Shown here in pieces: positions 50,537 through 59,942 of a stretch of DNA of 64,000 nucleotides; the first letter of the stretch is position 1; every line of letters starts with the position of its first letter. The notes under the pieces are model-generated. The model was not told the origin of the DNA and made no database searches. It saw only the letters and a list, made by a program, of their open reading frames with translations. The translations under genes were made by a program, and so were the position numbers. The DNA comes from Muricomes intestini (GTDB taxonomy: Bacteria; Bacillota; Clostridia; Lachnospirales; Lachnospiraceae), in assembly GCF_004346165.1 (NCBI RefSeq), contig NZ_SLZZ01000012.1:37065-101064 (forward strand), in the 5' to 3' direction.

Positions 50537-52365
50537 GTTTGCTAAGTGTACAGAACTTAAGTGTACAATTTCATGACAGCTATGCCGGGGGGGAAACGGT
50601 AAGGGACATCAGTTTTAACGTGGAGCCAGGAGAAATTGTGGGGATTGTTGGGGAATCAGGCTCAGGGAAAAGTACTGCAATGCAGGCAATCATGGGACTG
50701 CTGCCTAAGAGAGCTGAAGTAAAATGTCAAAAACTGATTCTTTCCCAAGAGGACATTACACCCCCTTTTTCAGCGGACGGGAAATCCGCAGTGAAGGAAG
50801 AGAAGCTCTATGAAAAAAAGATGGAATCCATACGGGGCAGACAGATTTCCATGATATTTCAGGAGCCATTGAGCTATTTAAACCCTACAGTAAAGATTGG
50901 CAGGCAGATCACAGAGGTCATCCATGCACACGATAAAGCCTGTACCAGAGGCGGTGCCCGTCAGAGAGCAAAAGAGCTTCTGGATATGGTGGGAATCCGC
51001 CGGCCTGCAGAGAGAATGAGACAGTATTCATTTGAATTGTCAGGCGGTATGCGGCAGAGGGTCGCAACTGCTATTGCACTTGCCTGTGAGCCCAGGCTTT
51101 TGATTGCAGATGAACCGACTACTGCGCTGGACGTGACGGTGCAGGGACAGATTCTTCAGCTCATAAAGAGGATTTCTAAAGAAACTGGGACAGCCGTTCT
51201 ATTTGTAAGCCACGACCTGGGCGTGATAGCATCCGTCTGCAGCCGTGTGATTGTGATGCACAATGGGAAAATCGTGGAAGAAGGTGTGACAGATGATATT
51301 TTCCGTGAGCCCCGGCATATGTATACAAAGGAACTGATCGAAAAGGCTTCTCATTTGCAGAAATTACCTCACAGTATGGTGAGCCGGAATCCGCTGTTTG
51401 TGGCAGAACATGTCACAAAACAGTACCCTGGCAGAATAAACCGGGAACAGACAGAGGCGGTGAATAATGTTTCCTTTTATATTAATAAAGGGGAAATCTA
51501 CGGACTGGTCGGAGAAAGTGGGTGCGGAAAAACTACACTGGCAGGAATGGCTGCCGGGGTGTATCAGCCTACTAAGGGAAACATTCTGTTCAAGGGAGTG
51601 CCTCTTCTTAAGATGAATCGGCAGATTCAGATGGTATTCCAGGATGTACAGTCATCTCTAAACCCTAAGATGACTATTGAGGATATATTGGAGGAACCGC
51701 TTCAGCTGAATACAAAATTATCTTCTGAAGGACGAAGGAAAAAGGTGATAGAGACATTAAATCTGGTTGGCCTTTCCCCGAAAGATACAGAAAAATATCC
51801 CCAGGCATTTTCAGGAGGCCAGCGGCAGCGCATTGCGATTGCGAGGGCGCTGATACTAGAGCCGGAGCTAATGATATGTGACGAGCCGGTCTCATCTCTG
51901 GATATTTCCACACAGGAGCAGATACTGGAGCTGTTGGAGCAGGTTCAGATAGAAAAGCAGATTTCCTGCCTGTTCATTTCCCATGACTTGAATGTGGTAA
52001 AAAGAATTAGCCAGAGGCTGGGGGTTATGTATGAGGGTGTATTTGTGGAGTCCGGGAACACCCGGAGTATTTATGAGGATCCCTGGCATCCATACACAAA
52101 AACTCTATTATCCGCAATCCTGCCTCCAAATCCCAAAATGGCCAAAAGAAAACGGAGAATGTGGAAGGTGAAAGAATCCGGGGGAAAGAAACTTTTGGGT
52201 GAGGGATGTCCCTTTGCCCCCAGGTGCGGGTATGCAATGGAATGCTGCTATGCTCAGAGCCCTAAAACATATACTTTTGGAGAGCGGAAAATTGCATGTT
52301 TCCTGTATTCAGAAGAATACACAGGAAAAAGAAACGACGATTATAAAATGACTTCACAGATATAG
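50533..52365 (+). CDS. Fused double ATP-binding protein of the peptide/nickel-family importer
   Basis: The 610-residue protein joins the D and F ATPases in one chain. Domain 1 has GIVGESGSGKSTAMQ, FQEPLSYLNP, LSGGMRQRVATAIA and LLIADEPTTALD. Domain 2, from about residue 290, has GLVGESGCGKTTLAG, FQDVQSSLNP, FSGGQRQRIAIARAL and LMICDEPVSSLD. Each domain ends in the oligopeptide-transporter tail, the last with CPFAPRCGYAMECCYAQSP, a cysteine-rich motif known to hold a cluster in this family. Confidence 0.9.
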   Translation: MSLLSVQNLSVQFHDSYAGGETVRDISFNVEPGEIVGIVGESGSGKSTAMQAIMGLLPKRAEVKCQKLILSQEDITPPFSADGKSAVKEEKLYEKKMESIRGRQISMIFQEPLSYLNPTVKIGRQITEVIHAHDKACTRGGARQRAKELLDMVGIRRPAERMRQYSFELSGGMRQRVATAIALACEPRLLIADEPTTALDVTVQGQILQLIKRISKETGTAVLFVSHDLGVIASVCSRVIVMHNGKIVEEGVTDDIFREPRHMYTKELIEKASHLQKLPHSMVSRNPLFVAEHVTKQYPGRINREQTEAVNNVSFYINKGEIYGLVGESGCGKTTLAGMAAGVYQPTKGNILFKGVPLLKMNRQIQMVFQDVQSSLNPKMTIEDILEEPLQLNTKLSSEGRRKKVIETLNLVGLSPKDTEKYPQAFSGGQRQRIAIARALILEPELMICDEPVSSLDISTQEQILELLEQVQIEKQISCLFISHDLNVVKRISQRLGVMYEGVFVESGNTRSIYEDPWHPYTKTLLSAILPPNPKMAKRKRRMWKVKESGGKKLLGEGCPFAPRCGYAMECCYAQSPKTYTFGERKIACFLYSEEYTGKRNDDYKMTSQI

Positions 52366-52389
52366 AGATACAGACAGGAGTAAAGCATT

Positions 52390-53997
52390 ATGAAGAAAGT
52401 ACTAAGCGTTTTATTGATAATGGTGCTGCTGACATCTGCCATCTTGAGCGGATGTGGCAGGCAGGAGCAGAAGACAGGAGAAAAAAAGGAGATTGTGGTT
52501 GCTGTGAACAGTGAGACAGGAGGATTGGATCCTGCGGGAATGATAGCTTTGACATATCTTTCTTATTCGGTCTCTGCATTGGATGAACTGCTGACTTATA
52601 ATGAAAAGGGCGGCATAGAGTACCGCGCCGCTAAAGACTACGAGGTCAATAAGGATTCCACAGTGTGGACATTCCATCTGCGCAGGGATGCTGTATGGTC
52701 AGATGGAACCCCTGTGACATCCTCTGACTTTCTAAATACCATGGTACGGGCATTGAATCCCAAAAGTGGAAATGGCTATGCAAATTATCTTTTCCCTATT
52801 AAAAATGCCGAAGCTATTTACAATGGCAAGGCAGGCATAGACAGTTTGGGAGTGGAAACACCGGATGATAAGACCCTTGTGTTTACTCTTGAAAAACCCT
52901 GTGTGTATTTTCTGGACTTGTTAAGGCTTCCGGTCTATACTCCATCCTGTGTGAAGTATGCAAAGAAGACAGACAGTGGATGGGACAAAGATCCGTCTAC
53001 AAGTGTATCCAACGGTCCCTTTTATCTGGCAGAATATGTACCTGAACAATATTTTGTACTGAAAAAGAATCCCAAATACTGGAATGCCGAGTCGGTGAAG
53101 CTGGATCAGATTACATATCGTTTTTTTGATGATCAGCAATCCATGGCAAATGCTTATGAGACTAAAGAGGTGGACGTTGCGCCGGCTCTTCAGTCCTCGG
53201 TAATGAAATTGTATGAGGGAAAAGAGGATCTGGTGATCACAGATACAATAGCGACACGGTACATTTATCCCAACTTGAATGTAAAACCTCTGGATGATGT
53301 GCGGGTGAGAAAGGCGCTGAATCTTGCTATTGACAGAAAAGAGCTGTGCAAAGCTATCGGGGAAGATACAGAGCCTGCTGTGAACCTTGTAGCCAAATAC
53401 ATGAAGGACAAAAGTACAGGAAAATATTTTGTAGATGAGGCAGCCCCTCCATTTGAGGAGAATTTAGAAGAGGCGAAACAGCTTCTGGCAGATGCAGGCT
53501 ATCCCGGGGGGAAAGGTTTTCCGACTTTGACCTATAATTATCCTTCTCTGGAAATGGATTCCGATACGGCGCAGGTCATTCAGGAACAACTGAAAAAGAA
53601 TCTGAACATTTCTATTAAATTGAATGCCCAGGAATTACAAGTAAATTATACAGAGCGCCGGGCAGGCAGCTTTGATTTGTGCAGAATGAACTGGACGGCG
53701 GATTTTGCGGATCCTTACACCTATCTGTCTATGCTGCTGTCCAACAGTACTTACAATTGCAGTGGGATTGCGGACGAGAAGTATGATGCACTTGTGGCAC
53801 AGTCGGATCAAGAGACCGACCCTGTAAAGAGGGGAAAACTGATGCATGAGGCAGAGCAGCTGGCAGTGGGGGGGGAGTTCTATATTATTCCGCTTTTTTC
53901 TATGAAAAGCTGCAACCTGATTCGTCCCCGGATTACAGGCATAACCCAAAATCCGGCTACCGGGGCATTAGAATACAGACATGCAGATATACAGTGA
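52390..53997 (+). CDS. Family 5 extracellular solute-binding lipoprotein
   Basis: The 535-residue protein has a lipoprotein signal (VLLIMVLLTSAILSGC, Cys22) and SBP_5 features: SETGGLDPAGM, WTFHLRRDAVWSDGTPVT, NGPFYLAEYVPEQYFVLKKN, VRKALNLAIDRKELCKAIG and a C-terminal IIPLFSMKS. Family members bind peptides, nickel or cobalt chelates, or haem precursors. Inside the cobalamin operon cobalt, nickel or 5-aminolevulinate are reasonable guesses; the sequence alone does not tell which. Confidence 0.88.
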   Translation: MKKVLSVLLIMVLLTSAILSGCGRQEQKTGEKKEIVVAVNSETGGLDPAGMIALTYLSYSVSALDELLTYNEKGGIEYRAAKDYEVNKDSTVWTFHLRRDAVWSDGTPVTSSDFLNTMVRALNPKSGNGYANYLFPIKNAEAIYNGKAGIDSLGVETPDDKTLVFTLEKPCVYFLDLLRLPVYTPSCVKYAKKTDSGWDKDPSTSVSNGPFYLAEYVPEQYFVLKKNPKYWNAESVKLDQITYRFFDDQQSMANAYETKEVDVAPALQSSVMKLYEGKEDLVITDTIATRYIYPNLNVKPLDDVRVRKALNLAIDRKELCKAIGEDTEPAVNLVAKYMKDKSTGKYFVDEAAPPFEENLEEAKQLLADAGYPGGKGFPTLTYNYPSLEMDSDTAQVIQEQLKKNLNISIKLNAQELQVNYTERRAGSFDLCRMNWTADFADPYTYLSMLLSNSTYNCSGIADEKYDALVAQSDQETDPVKRGKLMHEAEQLAVGGEFYIIPLFSMKSCNLIRPRITGITQNPATGALEYRHADIQ

Positions 53998-54041
53998 TAC
54001 AGTAAAGAAAAATTGGGACAACAGAAAGTAGGGAGACATAT

Positions 54042-55034
54042 ATGTTTCATGTTGTGACAGGAGGGGCCGGAAGCGGAAAATCTTCCTTTTCGGAGGATAC
54101 TATATGTAGATACTATGAGGAATGTAAGACAGATGGCCCAACCGGAAATTTAATATATATAGCGACAATGATCCCCTACGGAGATGAGACAATGGAAAAA
54201 ATCCGCCGTCACCGAAGTATGCGTGCGAAAAAGGGGTTTTCCACCCTGGAGTGCTATACAGACCTTGAGCATCTGACTGAGTCGGAACTTTTCCAGAGTG
54301 ATAATGGAAAATCTTGTGTTTTGCTGGAATGTATATCGAACTTGACGGCAAATGAAATGTACGAGCCGGAAGGGGCAGGAAAATATGCAGCAGAAAAAAT
54401 TCTGCAGGGGATAGAGAAACTCCGAAAAGTATGCAGCTGTCTTGTGGTTGTGACAAATGAAGTTTGCTCAGATTCTGTGAGAAGCTCAAAAGAGATGGAG
54501 CTATATAAAAAGGCCTTGGCAGAAATCAACAGGAAGATGGCAGAGGATGCCGATATTGTGACAGAGGTGGTATATGGAATTCCTGTCACTATAAAAATGA
54601 AGGAATCAAGTTATATGAGAAAAGAAAAAGAGTTTACCGAGCAAAAAACTTTGTATTTGGTAACGGGCGGAGCTTATCAGGGAAAGCGTAAATTTGCAGA
54701 AAAGCTATACGGAAATCCGCAGTGGGAAGACGGAGGCGCATGCCCTTTGGAAGCTATTTATACCTGTGAGGGGATTTATCATTTCGAAAAATATATCAGA
54801 CGGATGCTTGAAGAAGGAAATGAATTCGAAGGACTGGCTAAAAATATTGCCCAAAAGAATCCGGGGCTGATAATTGTCACAGATGAAATTGGATATGGCC
54901 TTGTGCCCATCGATGCATTTGAAAGAAGATACAGAGAGCTGACCGGACGTATCTGCACGGAAGTTGCGGCATATTCCTGCCGGGTGGACAGGGTAGTGTG
55001 TGGTGTAGGTATGCCTCTGAAGGGAGACAGATGA
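54042..55034 (+). CDS. cobU: Tandem CobU-like adenosylcobinamide kinase/guanylyltransferase
   Basis: The 330-residue protein is about twice the length of one CobU. Residues 1-195 carry a CobU domain with P-loop GGAGSGKS, YIATMIPYGDETMEKIRRHRSM (in part), VVTNEVCSDSV and a VVYGIPVTIK end. Residues 203-330 repeat the fold with GGAYQGKRKFAE as P-loop, VTDEIGYGLVPIDAFERRYRELTGR (in part) and VVCGVGMPLK. The first lacks the usual GxGIVP segment after NEV and the second lacks the IATAxxxDxEM part, so the two halves may share the work of phosphorylating and guanylylating cobinamide. Confidence 0.82.
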   Translation: MFHVVTGGAGSGKSSFSEDTICRYYEECKTDGPTGNLIYIATMIPYGDETMEKIRRHRSMRAKKGFSTLECYTDLEHLTESELFQSDNGKSCVLLECISNLTANEMYEPEGAGKYAAEKILQGIEKLRKVCSCLVVVTNEVCSDSVRSSKEMELYKKALAEINRKMAEDADIVTEVVYGIPVTIKMKESSYMRKEKEFTEQKTLYLVTGGAYQGKRKFAEKLYGNPQWEDGGACPLEAIYTCEGIYHFEKYIRRMLEEGNEFEGLAKNIAQKNPGLIIVTDEIGYGLVPIDAFERRYRELTGRICTEVAAYSCRVDRVVCGVGMPLKGDR

Positions 55035-55035
55035 A

Positions 55036-55683
55036 ATGATGATGAATCATAGGGAACATATAGAACTTGAAAAAGTATTGCCCCAGGAGATTGAAGCCAG
55101 AAGCTTTGAAATCATTACAGAGGAATTGAGGGATACACCGCTTATTCCGGGGACAGAGCCTATTGTAAAAAGATGTATCCATACCAGTGCAGACTTTGAT
55201 TATGCAAAAAGCCTGGTATTTACAGAAGATGTAGTGAAGCACACACTGGATGCGCTGAAAAAGGGAGCCTCTATTATCACAGATACACAGATGGGGAAAG
55301 CCGGAATTAACAAGAAACAGCTGGCTAAGTATGGTGGGGAGGTCTACTGCTTCATGTCCGATGAAGATGTGGCCCGGGCGGCAAAAGAGAGGGGCATCAC
55401 CCGTGCTGCAGTGAGTATGGAAAAAGCTGCCGCTTTGGACAAAAAATTGATTTTTGCTATAGGAAATGCACCCACTGCGCTGGTCCGCCTTTATGAGCTG
55501 ATACAGGAAAATAAGCTTCACCCGGAACTGATAATCGGAGTGCCTGTAGGCTTTGTGAATGTAATTCAGTCAAAGGAATTGATATTAAGTCTAAAGGAGA
55601 TTCCCTCCATTGTGGCAAAAGGGAGAAAAGGCGGAAGTAATATTGCGGCATGTATCTGTAATGCATTGCTGTATATGCTATAA
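55036..55683 (+). CDS. cbiC: Cobalt-precorrin-8X methylmutase
   Basis: The 215-residue protein has the CbiC/CobH pattern: PLIPGTEPIVKRCIHTSADF with the catalytic His, GASIITDTQMGKAGINKKQL, SMEKAAALDKKLIFAIGNAP, LIIGVPVGFVNVIQSKE and a glycine-rich RKGGSNIAACICNALLY end. It moves the C11 methyl to C12, giving cobyrinic acid. It starts one base after the cobU stop. Confidence 0.94.
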   Translation: MMMNHREHIELEKVLPQEIEARSFEIITEELRDTPLIPGTEPIVKRCIHTSADFDYAKSLVFTEDVVKHTLDALKKGASIITDTQMGKAGINKKQLAKYGGEVYCFMSDEDVARAAKERGITRAAVSMEKAAALDKKLIFAIGNAPTALVRLYELIQENKLHPELIIGVPVGFVNVIQSKELILSLKEIPSIVAKGRKGGSNIAACICNALLYML

Positions 55684-55705
55684 CAGTATATAAGGAGGCG
55701 GCAGG

Positions 55706-56182
55706 ATGGAAAAATCATATTTCCCAATGTTTGTTGACATATCAGAGAAAAAGATTGTGGTGGTCGGAGGCGGAAGGATTGCTGCGAGACGGGTAGATAC
55801 ACTTACATATTTTGCAGGAAACATTACTGTCATAGCGCCGGAAGTTACAAGGCAGCTGCTGGAACTAAATGAAGACGGAAGAATATATTGTATGATAAGA
55901 GAGTATGAAAAAGGGGATATTGCCGGGGCGGATATGGTTCTTGCCGCTACAGATGACAGGCAGCTAAACCACAGCATCGCGGATGAGTGCAGGGTACTGG
56001 AGAGAGAAAAAGGCAGAAGAATTCTGTTTAATACAGCAGATGATAAAGATTTATGTGATTTTTATTTTCCGTCCGTTATAACAAGAGATGATATTGTCAT
56101 AGGAATCAATTCCGGCGGACGTAGTCCGGGAAAGGTAAAACAGGTGCGGGAGAAGCTGGAAGAAAAACTTGATATATTATAG
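55706..56182 (+). CDS. Precorrin-2 dehydrogenase
   Basis: The 158-residue protein corresponds to the NAD-binding N-terminal part of CysG and to Met8/SirC: FPMFVDISEKKIVVVGGGRI (Rossmann GGGxxA), AADMVLAATDDRQLN-like text (read as GADMVLAATDDRQLNHSIAD), LFNTADDKDLCDFYFPSVI and INSGGRSPGKVKQVRE. It oxidises precorrin-2 to sirohydrochlorin, the substrate of CbiK. No chelatase extension is seen, in keeping with a separate CbiK. It is the last gene of the cobalamin run. AAGGAGG lies 10 bp upstream. Confidence 0.9.
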   Translation: MEKSYFPMFVDISEKKIVVVGGGRIAARRVDTLTYFAGNITVIAPEVTRQLLELNEDGRIYCMIREYEKGDIAGADMVLAATDDRQLNHSIADECRVLEREKGRRILFNTADDKDLCDFYFPSVITRDDIVIGINSGGRSPGKVKQVREKLEEKLDIL

Positions 56183-56250
56183 GGAAAGCAAATATATTTA
56201 TTGATTATATGAATTTGAATTGCCTGCTTCATAATGCTATCATATAAAAG

Positions 56251-56868
56251 ATGACTACAACCTTTGGTATGGTAGCCAGGGAAGTAAAGGACGAAGAGAA
56301 AGAAGCAATCAAAGATGAGAAAGAATATCAGGTTGGGATTGATGCTTTGACACTGGCTGTGAATCCGGAAAATCCGGTGACAAAGGTGTTGGACAACCTT
56401 ACAAAGGATCAGATTGTGGCATTGTTCTCAGGAGAGTATGCGACCTGGAAAGATCTGGATGACTCCCTTCCAGGCGAAGAGGTAGTAGTAATTACCCGTG
56501 ATATTAATGGTGGTGCACATGAAGTGTTCCAGAAAAACATTATGGGAGATACAGATGTAAAGGCAGATGCAATCCAGGCATCTTCTATGGGGGAACTGGT
56601 ACAGTCTGTCATTGATAATCCTTATGCCATTGGATATGCTTCCTATGGTGTTGCCAATCAGAATGAGGGAAAGATTGTTACATTAAAAGTAGATGGTGTG
56701 GAGGCGACAGCGGAAAATATTATCGATGGCTCCTACATTATTCAGCGGCCGCTGCTGCTGGTTACATCGGGGGAATCAACAGACGAACAGCAGGCGTTTC
56801 TGGACGTGGTTCTGGGAGAGGAAGGTCAGAAAACAGTTGAGGATATGGGATTTATCCCCATGGGCTAA
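56251..56868 (+). pseudogene. pstS: 5'-truncated phosphate-binding protein gene
   Basis: The 205-residue frame begins with FGMVAREVKDEEKEA, which in complete PstS proteins lies about 80-100 residues in, after the first phosphate loop. It continues with LALTVNP-like and DQIVALFSGEYATWKDL, VVITRDINGGAHEVFQ, GYASYGVANQ and LDVVLGEEGQKTVEDMGFIP. There is no signal peptide, lipobox or ribosome-binding site, and an in-frame TAA lies two codons upstream. The first loop that binds phosphate is missing, so the protein should be non-functional or non-exported. Confidence 0.78.
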
Positions 56869-56879
56869 GCTAAGATATT

Positions 56880-57755
56880 ATGCGAAAAAAATTTGCTGAT
56901 ATATTTTTCAAGGGAGTTATAATAACTGCCGCAGTCAGTGTATCTGCGCTGCTTGTGCTCATGCTGATACATATTATCAGAGAGAGTATCCCGGCTTTTT
57001 CTACGTTAGGAGCAGAAATGTTTCAGGCAGATACAAAATGGCAGCCGGTGAGCGGCACTCCACAGTTCGGATTGCTTCCGGCAATAACAGGTACTTTGTA
57101 TGTATCGGCAATAGCCGTGATACTTGCCCTGATTTTTGGAGTGGGCGGGGCCTTATTCCTAAACTATTATCTGCCGGATAACATTGCAAAAATCTTTTTA
57201 TCCTTTATCGAACTTGTGGCCGGCATTCCTTCGGTTATATTTGGCTTTATAGGGCTGACTGTTGTGGTGAAAGGTTTTGCAAAAATAGGGAAAATGGCGG
57301 CAGGACAGTGTGTGCTGGCGGCAGGTATTGTTCTTGGCGTCATGCTCCTGCCCTATGTGATTGCCACCTGCAGCGAGTCTGTTCAAAACGCACGAAAAAC
57401 TTATGAGCTTTCGGCTCTGGCACTGGGGCTGTCAAAGGAAGCAGTTCTGCTTAAGACTATACTGCCATCCATCCGCAGAGGGATCATAGCAGCTGCTATG
57501 ATGGCCTTTGGACGTGGATTAGGTGAGACAATGGCTGTTATGATGGTAATCGGGAATTCCCCTATTTTCCCAAAGTTTTTTGGCAGGGGACAGACCATTC
57601 CGGCTCTGACAGCATTGGAAATGGGAAGTATTGAGTATGGAAGTATGCATTTGTCGGTGCTATATGCGGCAAATGCAGTTCTTCTTATATTGCTTTTTGT
57701 TGTGCTGGGCTGTGGACATATGTTGAGAAGGAGACTTGACAAAGATGAGACATAG
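56880..57755 (+). CDS. pstC: Phosphate ABC transporter permease
   Basis: The 291-residue protein has six membrane helices and the PstC pattern: IIRESIPAFSTLGAEMF, KWQPVSGTPQFGLLPAITGTL (in part), ELVAGIPSVIFGFIGL, YELSALALGLSKEAVLLKTI (coupling loop), and FGRGLGETMAVMMVIGNSP. No clear ribosome-binding site precedes the ATG, 11 bp after the pstS remnant. It pairs with PstA for phosphate import. Confidence 0.9.
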   Translation: MRKKFADIFFKGVIITAAVSVSALLVLMLIHIIRESIPAFSTLGAEMFQADTKWQPVSGTPQFGLLPAITGTLYVSAIAVILALIFGVGGALFLNYYLPDNIAKIFLSFIELVAGIPSVIFGFIGLTVVVKGFAKIGKMAAGQCVLAAGIVLGVMLLPYVIATCSESVQNARKTYELSALALGLSKEAVLLKTILPSIRRGIIAAAMMAFGRGLGETMAVMMVIGNSPIFPKFFGRGQTIPALTALEMGSIEYGSMHLSVLYAANAVLLILLFVVLGCGHMLRRRLDKDET

Positions 57756-58587
57756 AGTGGGAAAGTATTTGACAAGGCTCGCTTGTTTTTTGTTGGGAGT
57801 GTCAGCCATAGGAATAGCTTTATTTCTATTTGTCTATGTGTTTTGGAAAGGAAGAGGCGTTATCAGTCTTTCGTTTTTGCTGGATTCACCTTCCGGAGTG
57901 CCCGTCGGAACAGACGGAGGCATTTTTCCGGCATTGATAGGCTCTATATTTCTCGGAGGGCTATCAGCCTTGATGGGTGGATTACTGGGGATCGGAGCTG
58001 CTCTGTACCTTGCTTTTTACTCGGACCGAAAATGGCTTTCTGTCCTGGTGAACACAGCAATACTGGGCCTTTCAGGAATCCCTTCTATTTTGTTTGGACT
58101 TGTGGGATACACCCTATTGATCTATAAGCTTGGAATCGGCAGAAGCCTGCTTTGTGCATCAATATCTGTGGCAGCGATGATTGTTCCCTTTGTTTCAATA
58201 CGGGCGAAGAAGATCTTTGAGGAAAAAAGGCGGGGATACATGGAAGAGTCTTTAGGTCTCGGCCTTTCAAAAGAATACACACTGAGAAAACTTATTTTAC
58301 CACACTGTGCATCAGAATTATTGGGGACAGTTGCTCTTGGGATGGCATACGGGATGGGGGCGGTTGCACCTATTTTATATACCGGTGCGGTAATGCAGGC
58401 TGATATTCCAAGGAAACTCACCGATCCGTTTATGTCGCTGCCCTATCATTTGTACATGCTTGTGAATAACGGATTTTCACTGGAATACGCATTTGGTACA
58501 GCCTTTGTGCTTATGGCATTTCTACTGTTGGTTCAACTGCTGTGCAAAGGCGTTACATCTCTGCAGGAGAGAAAAGAAAGTAGATGA
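57745..58587 (+). CDS. pstA: Phosphate ABC transporter permease
   Basis: ATG 57745 with GAAGGAG at 57727-57733 gives 280 residues; a TTG at 57736 lies too close to that site. Motifs include GVPVGTDGGIFPALIGSIFL, GLSGIPSILFGLVGYTLL, YMEESLGLGLSKEYTLRKLI (coupling loop) and YGMGAVAPILYTGAV. It overlaps the pstC end by 11 bp. Confidence 0.9.
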   Translation: MRHRVGKYLTRLACFLLGVSAIGIALFLFVYVFWKGRGVISLSFLLDSPSGVPVGTDGGIFPALIGSIFLGGLSALMGGLLGIGAALYLAFYSDRKWLSVLVNTAILGLSGIPSILFGLVGYTLLIYKLGIGRSLLCASISVAAMIVPFVSIRAKKIFEEKRRGYMEESLGLGLSKEYTLRKLILPHCASELLGTVALGMAYGMGAVAPILYTGAVMQADIPRKLTDPFMSLPYHLYMLVNNGFSLEYAFGTAFVLMAFLLLVQLLCKGVTSLQERKESR

Positions 58588-58599
58588 GGTTTGAAGCCC

Positions 58600-59331
58600 A
58601 TGCTTGAAATACAAAATTTAAAAGCAGGATTTGGGAAAAAAGAAATTCTGCACGGAATTAACTTGGCAATACCCGGGCACAAAATCACGGCCATTGTAGG
58701 GCAGTCAGGGTGTGGCAAGACAACACTTCTAAAGTCTATGAACAGAATACTGGAAGAGGAAGGCGGGTATATTGATGGAAGTGTTCTTCTGAAAGGAGCA
58801 GACTGTAAACGGATGCCAAAGGAAATGCTCAGAAAGAAAATAGGAATGGTTTTTCAGCAGCCGACAGTTTTCCCCTGCAGCATTGAAAAGAATCTGTCCT
58901 ATGTTTTAAAATATCACGGACTGAGAGATAAATCTGCAATCAGACAGGAAATAGAAGCGTGTATGAAAAAAGCGAAGCTCTATGATGAAGTGAAAAATCA
59001 TATGAAAACACCCGCAAAAAACTTGTCCGGAGGTCAGAAGCAGCGCCTTGCAATTGCAAGGAGCCTGTGTGCAAAACCAGATATGCTGGTCTTGGATGAG
59101 CCGTGCTCCGCTTTGGATTTGAAAAATACAATCGCTATTGAAAAAACAATGCTTGAGTTAAAAGAGCAGTATACACTGGTCATAGTGACACACAATCTTG
59201 CACAGGCAAGGAGAATCGCAGACTGGGTGGTATTTATGGATCGGGGAGGCGTGCTGGAAGTTACAAAAAAAGATATGTTTTTTGAGCATCCTTCCTCAGA
59301 GCTTGCCAGAGAACAGCTGAGTTATATTTAG
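58600..59331 (+). CDS. pstB: Phosphate ABC transporter ATP-binding protein
   Basis: ATG 58600, 11 bp after GAGG, gives 243 residues with P-loop VGQSGCGKTTLLKSMNR, FQQPTVFPCSIEKNLSYVLK, signature LSGGQKQRLAIARSL, Walker B LVLDEPCSALD and H-loop VTHNLAQARR. The AMxxxNR-like KSMNRI after Walker A is typical of PstB. With a broken pstS next to the permeases, the system may use another binding protein or be decaying. Confidence 0.9.
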   Translation: MLEIQNLKAGFGKKEILHGINLAIPGHKITAIVGQSGCGKTTLLKSMNRILEEEGGYIDGSVLLKGADCKRMPKEMLRKKIGMVFQQPTVFPCSIEKNLSYVLKYHGLRDKSAIRQEIEACMKKAKLYDEVKNHMKTPAKNLSGGQKQRLAIARSLCAKPDMLVLDEPCSALDLKNTIAIEKTMLELKEQYTLVIVTHNLAQARRIADWVVFMDRGGVLEVTKKDMFFEHPSSELAREQLSYI

Positions 59332-59339
59332 GAGGTCAT

Positions 59340-59806
59340 ATGAAAGTTGATATCCCGGGGTATAAGATTTTAAATTTGGAATACCTTTTGCTGGACTATA
59401 ACGGAACCATCGCTGTTGACGGAGAAATTCCGGCGCAGTAAAAGAAAAACTGCTTTCCCTGTCCAAAACGTTTAAAATATACGTCCTGACGGCAGATACA
59501 CATGGGACTGCTGCTCAAAGGTGTGCAGATCTGCCGGTTGAGATTAAGACATTTCCAAATGGCACGGCTATGCAGTCAAAATTGGCAATTGCAAAAAGTC
59601 TTGGATTGGAAAAATGTGCAGCCGTAGGAAATGGCCGCAATGACTGCCTTATGTGCAAAGAATGCGTTTTATCCATTGCAATTGCAGGAAGAGAAGGGGC
59701 CAGCGGAAGACTGATTTCACAGGCAGATGTCTGTGTAACCTCTATTGTGGATGGGTTAGAATTGCTTGAAAAACCAAAAAGACTGATCGCAACATTGAGA
59801 GGATAA
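59340..59806 (+). pseudogene. Frameshifted HAD-family hydrolase (soluble P-type-ATPase-like)
   Basis: ATG 59340, after AGGAGG, opens a frame with LLLDYNGTIAVDGEIPAQ that stops at 59441. The rest of the protein follows in another frame: VKEKLLSLSKTFKIYVLTAD, then AAVGNGRNDCLMCKECVLSI, and DGLELLEKPKRLIATLR to the stop at 59806. One missing base in GCGCAG near 59433-59438 explains the break (the DxDGT-type start, TAD and GNGRND motifs are otherwise whole). Unless corrected, the gene is dead. Confidence 0.85.
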
Positions 59807-59860
59807 GAATCAGTTTTCCCCGCGAGGTATTTGACTTTGCAGATTTTAGGATACAATAAA

Positions 59861-59897
59861 AGCAGATAACGGGAATCGGAAACCCCGTTTTTCTGCT
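59861..59897 (+). terminator. Terminator after the pst/HAD unit
   Basis: AACGGG (59868-59873) pairs with CCCGTT (59884-59889), extended outside by AGCAGA/TCTGCT (59861-59866 with 59892-59897), with five T at 59888-59892. It marks the edge of the chromosomal part; the integrated element probably begins between here and 59942. Confidence 0.7.
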
Positions 59898-59942
59898 CTG
59901 TATGTGGCTATTCTATACGTTTTTAGTGCGTTTTACTGTTTG

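Noticed and set aside
59815..59835. Another copy of the two-box repeat (GCGAGGTATT)
   Set aside because: Only the short core matches; the arms do not pair and the rest of the box is absent, so chance is more likely.
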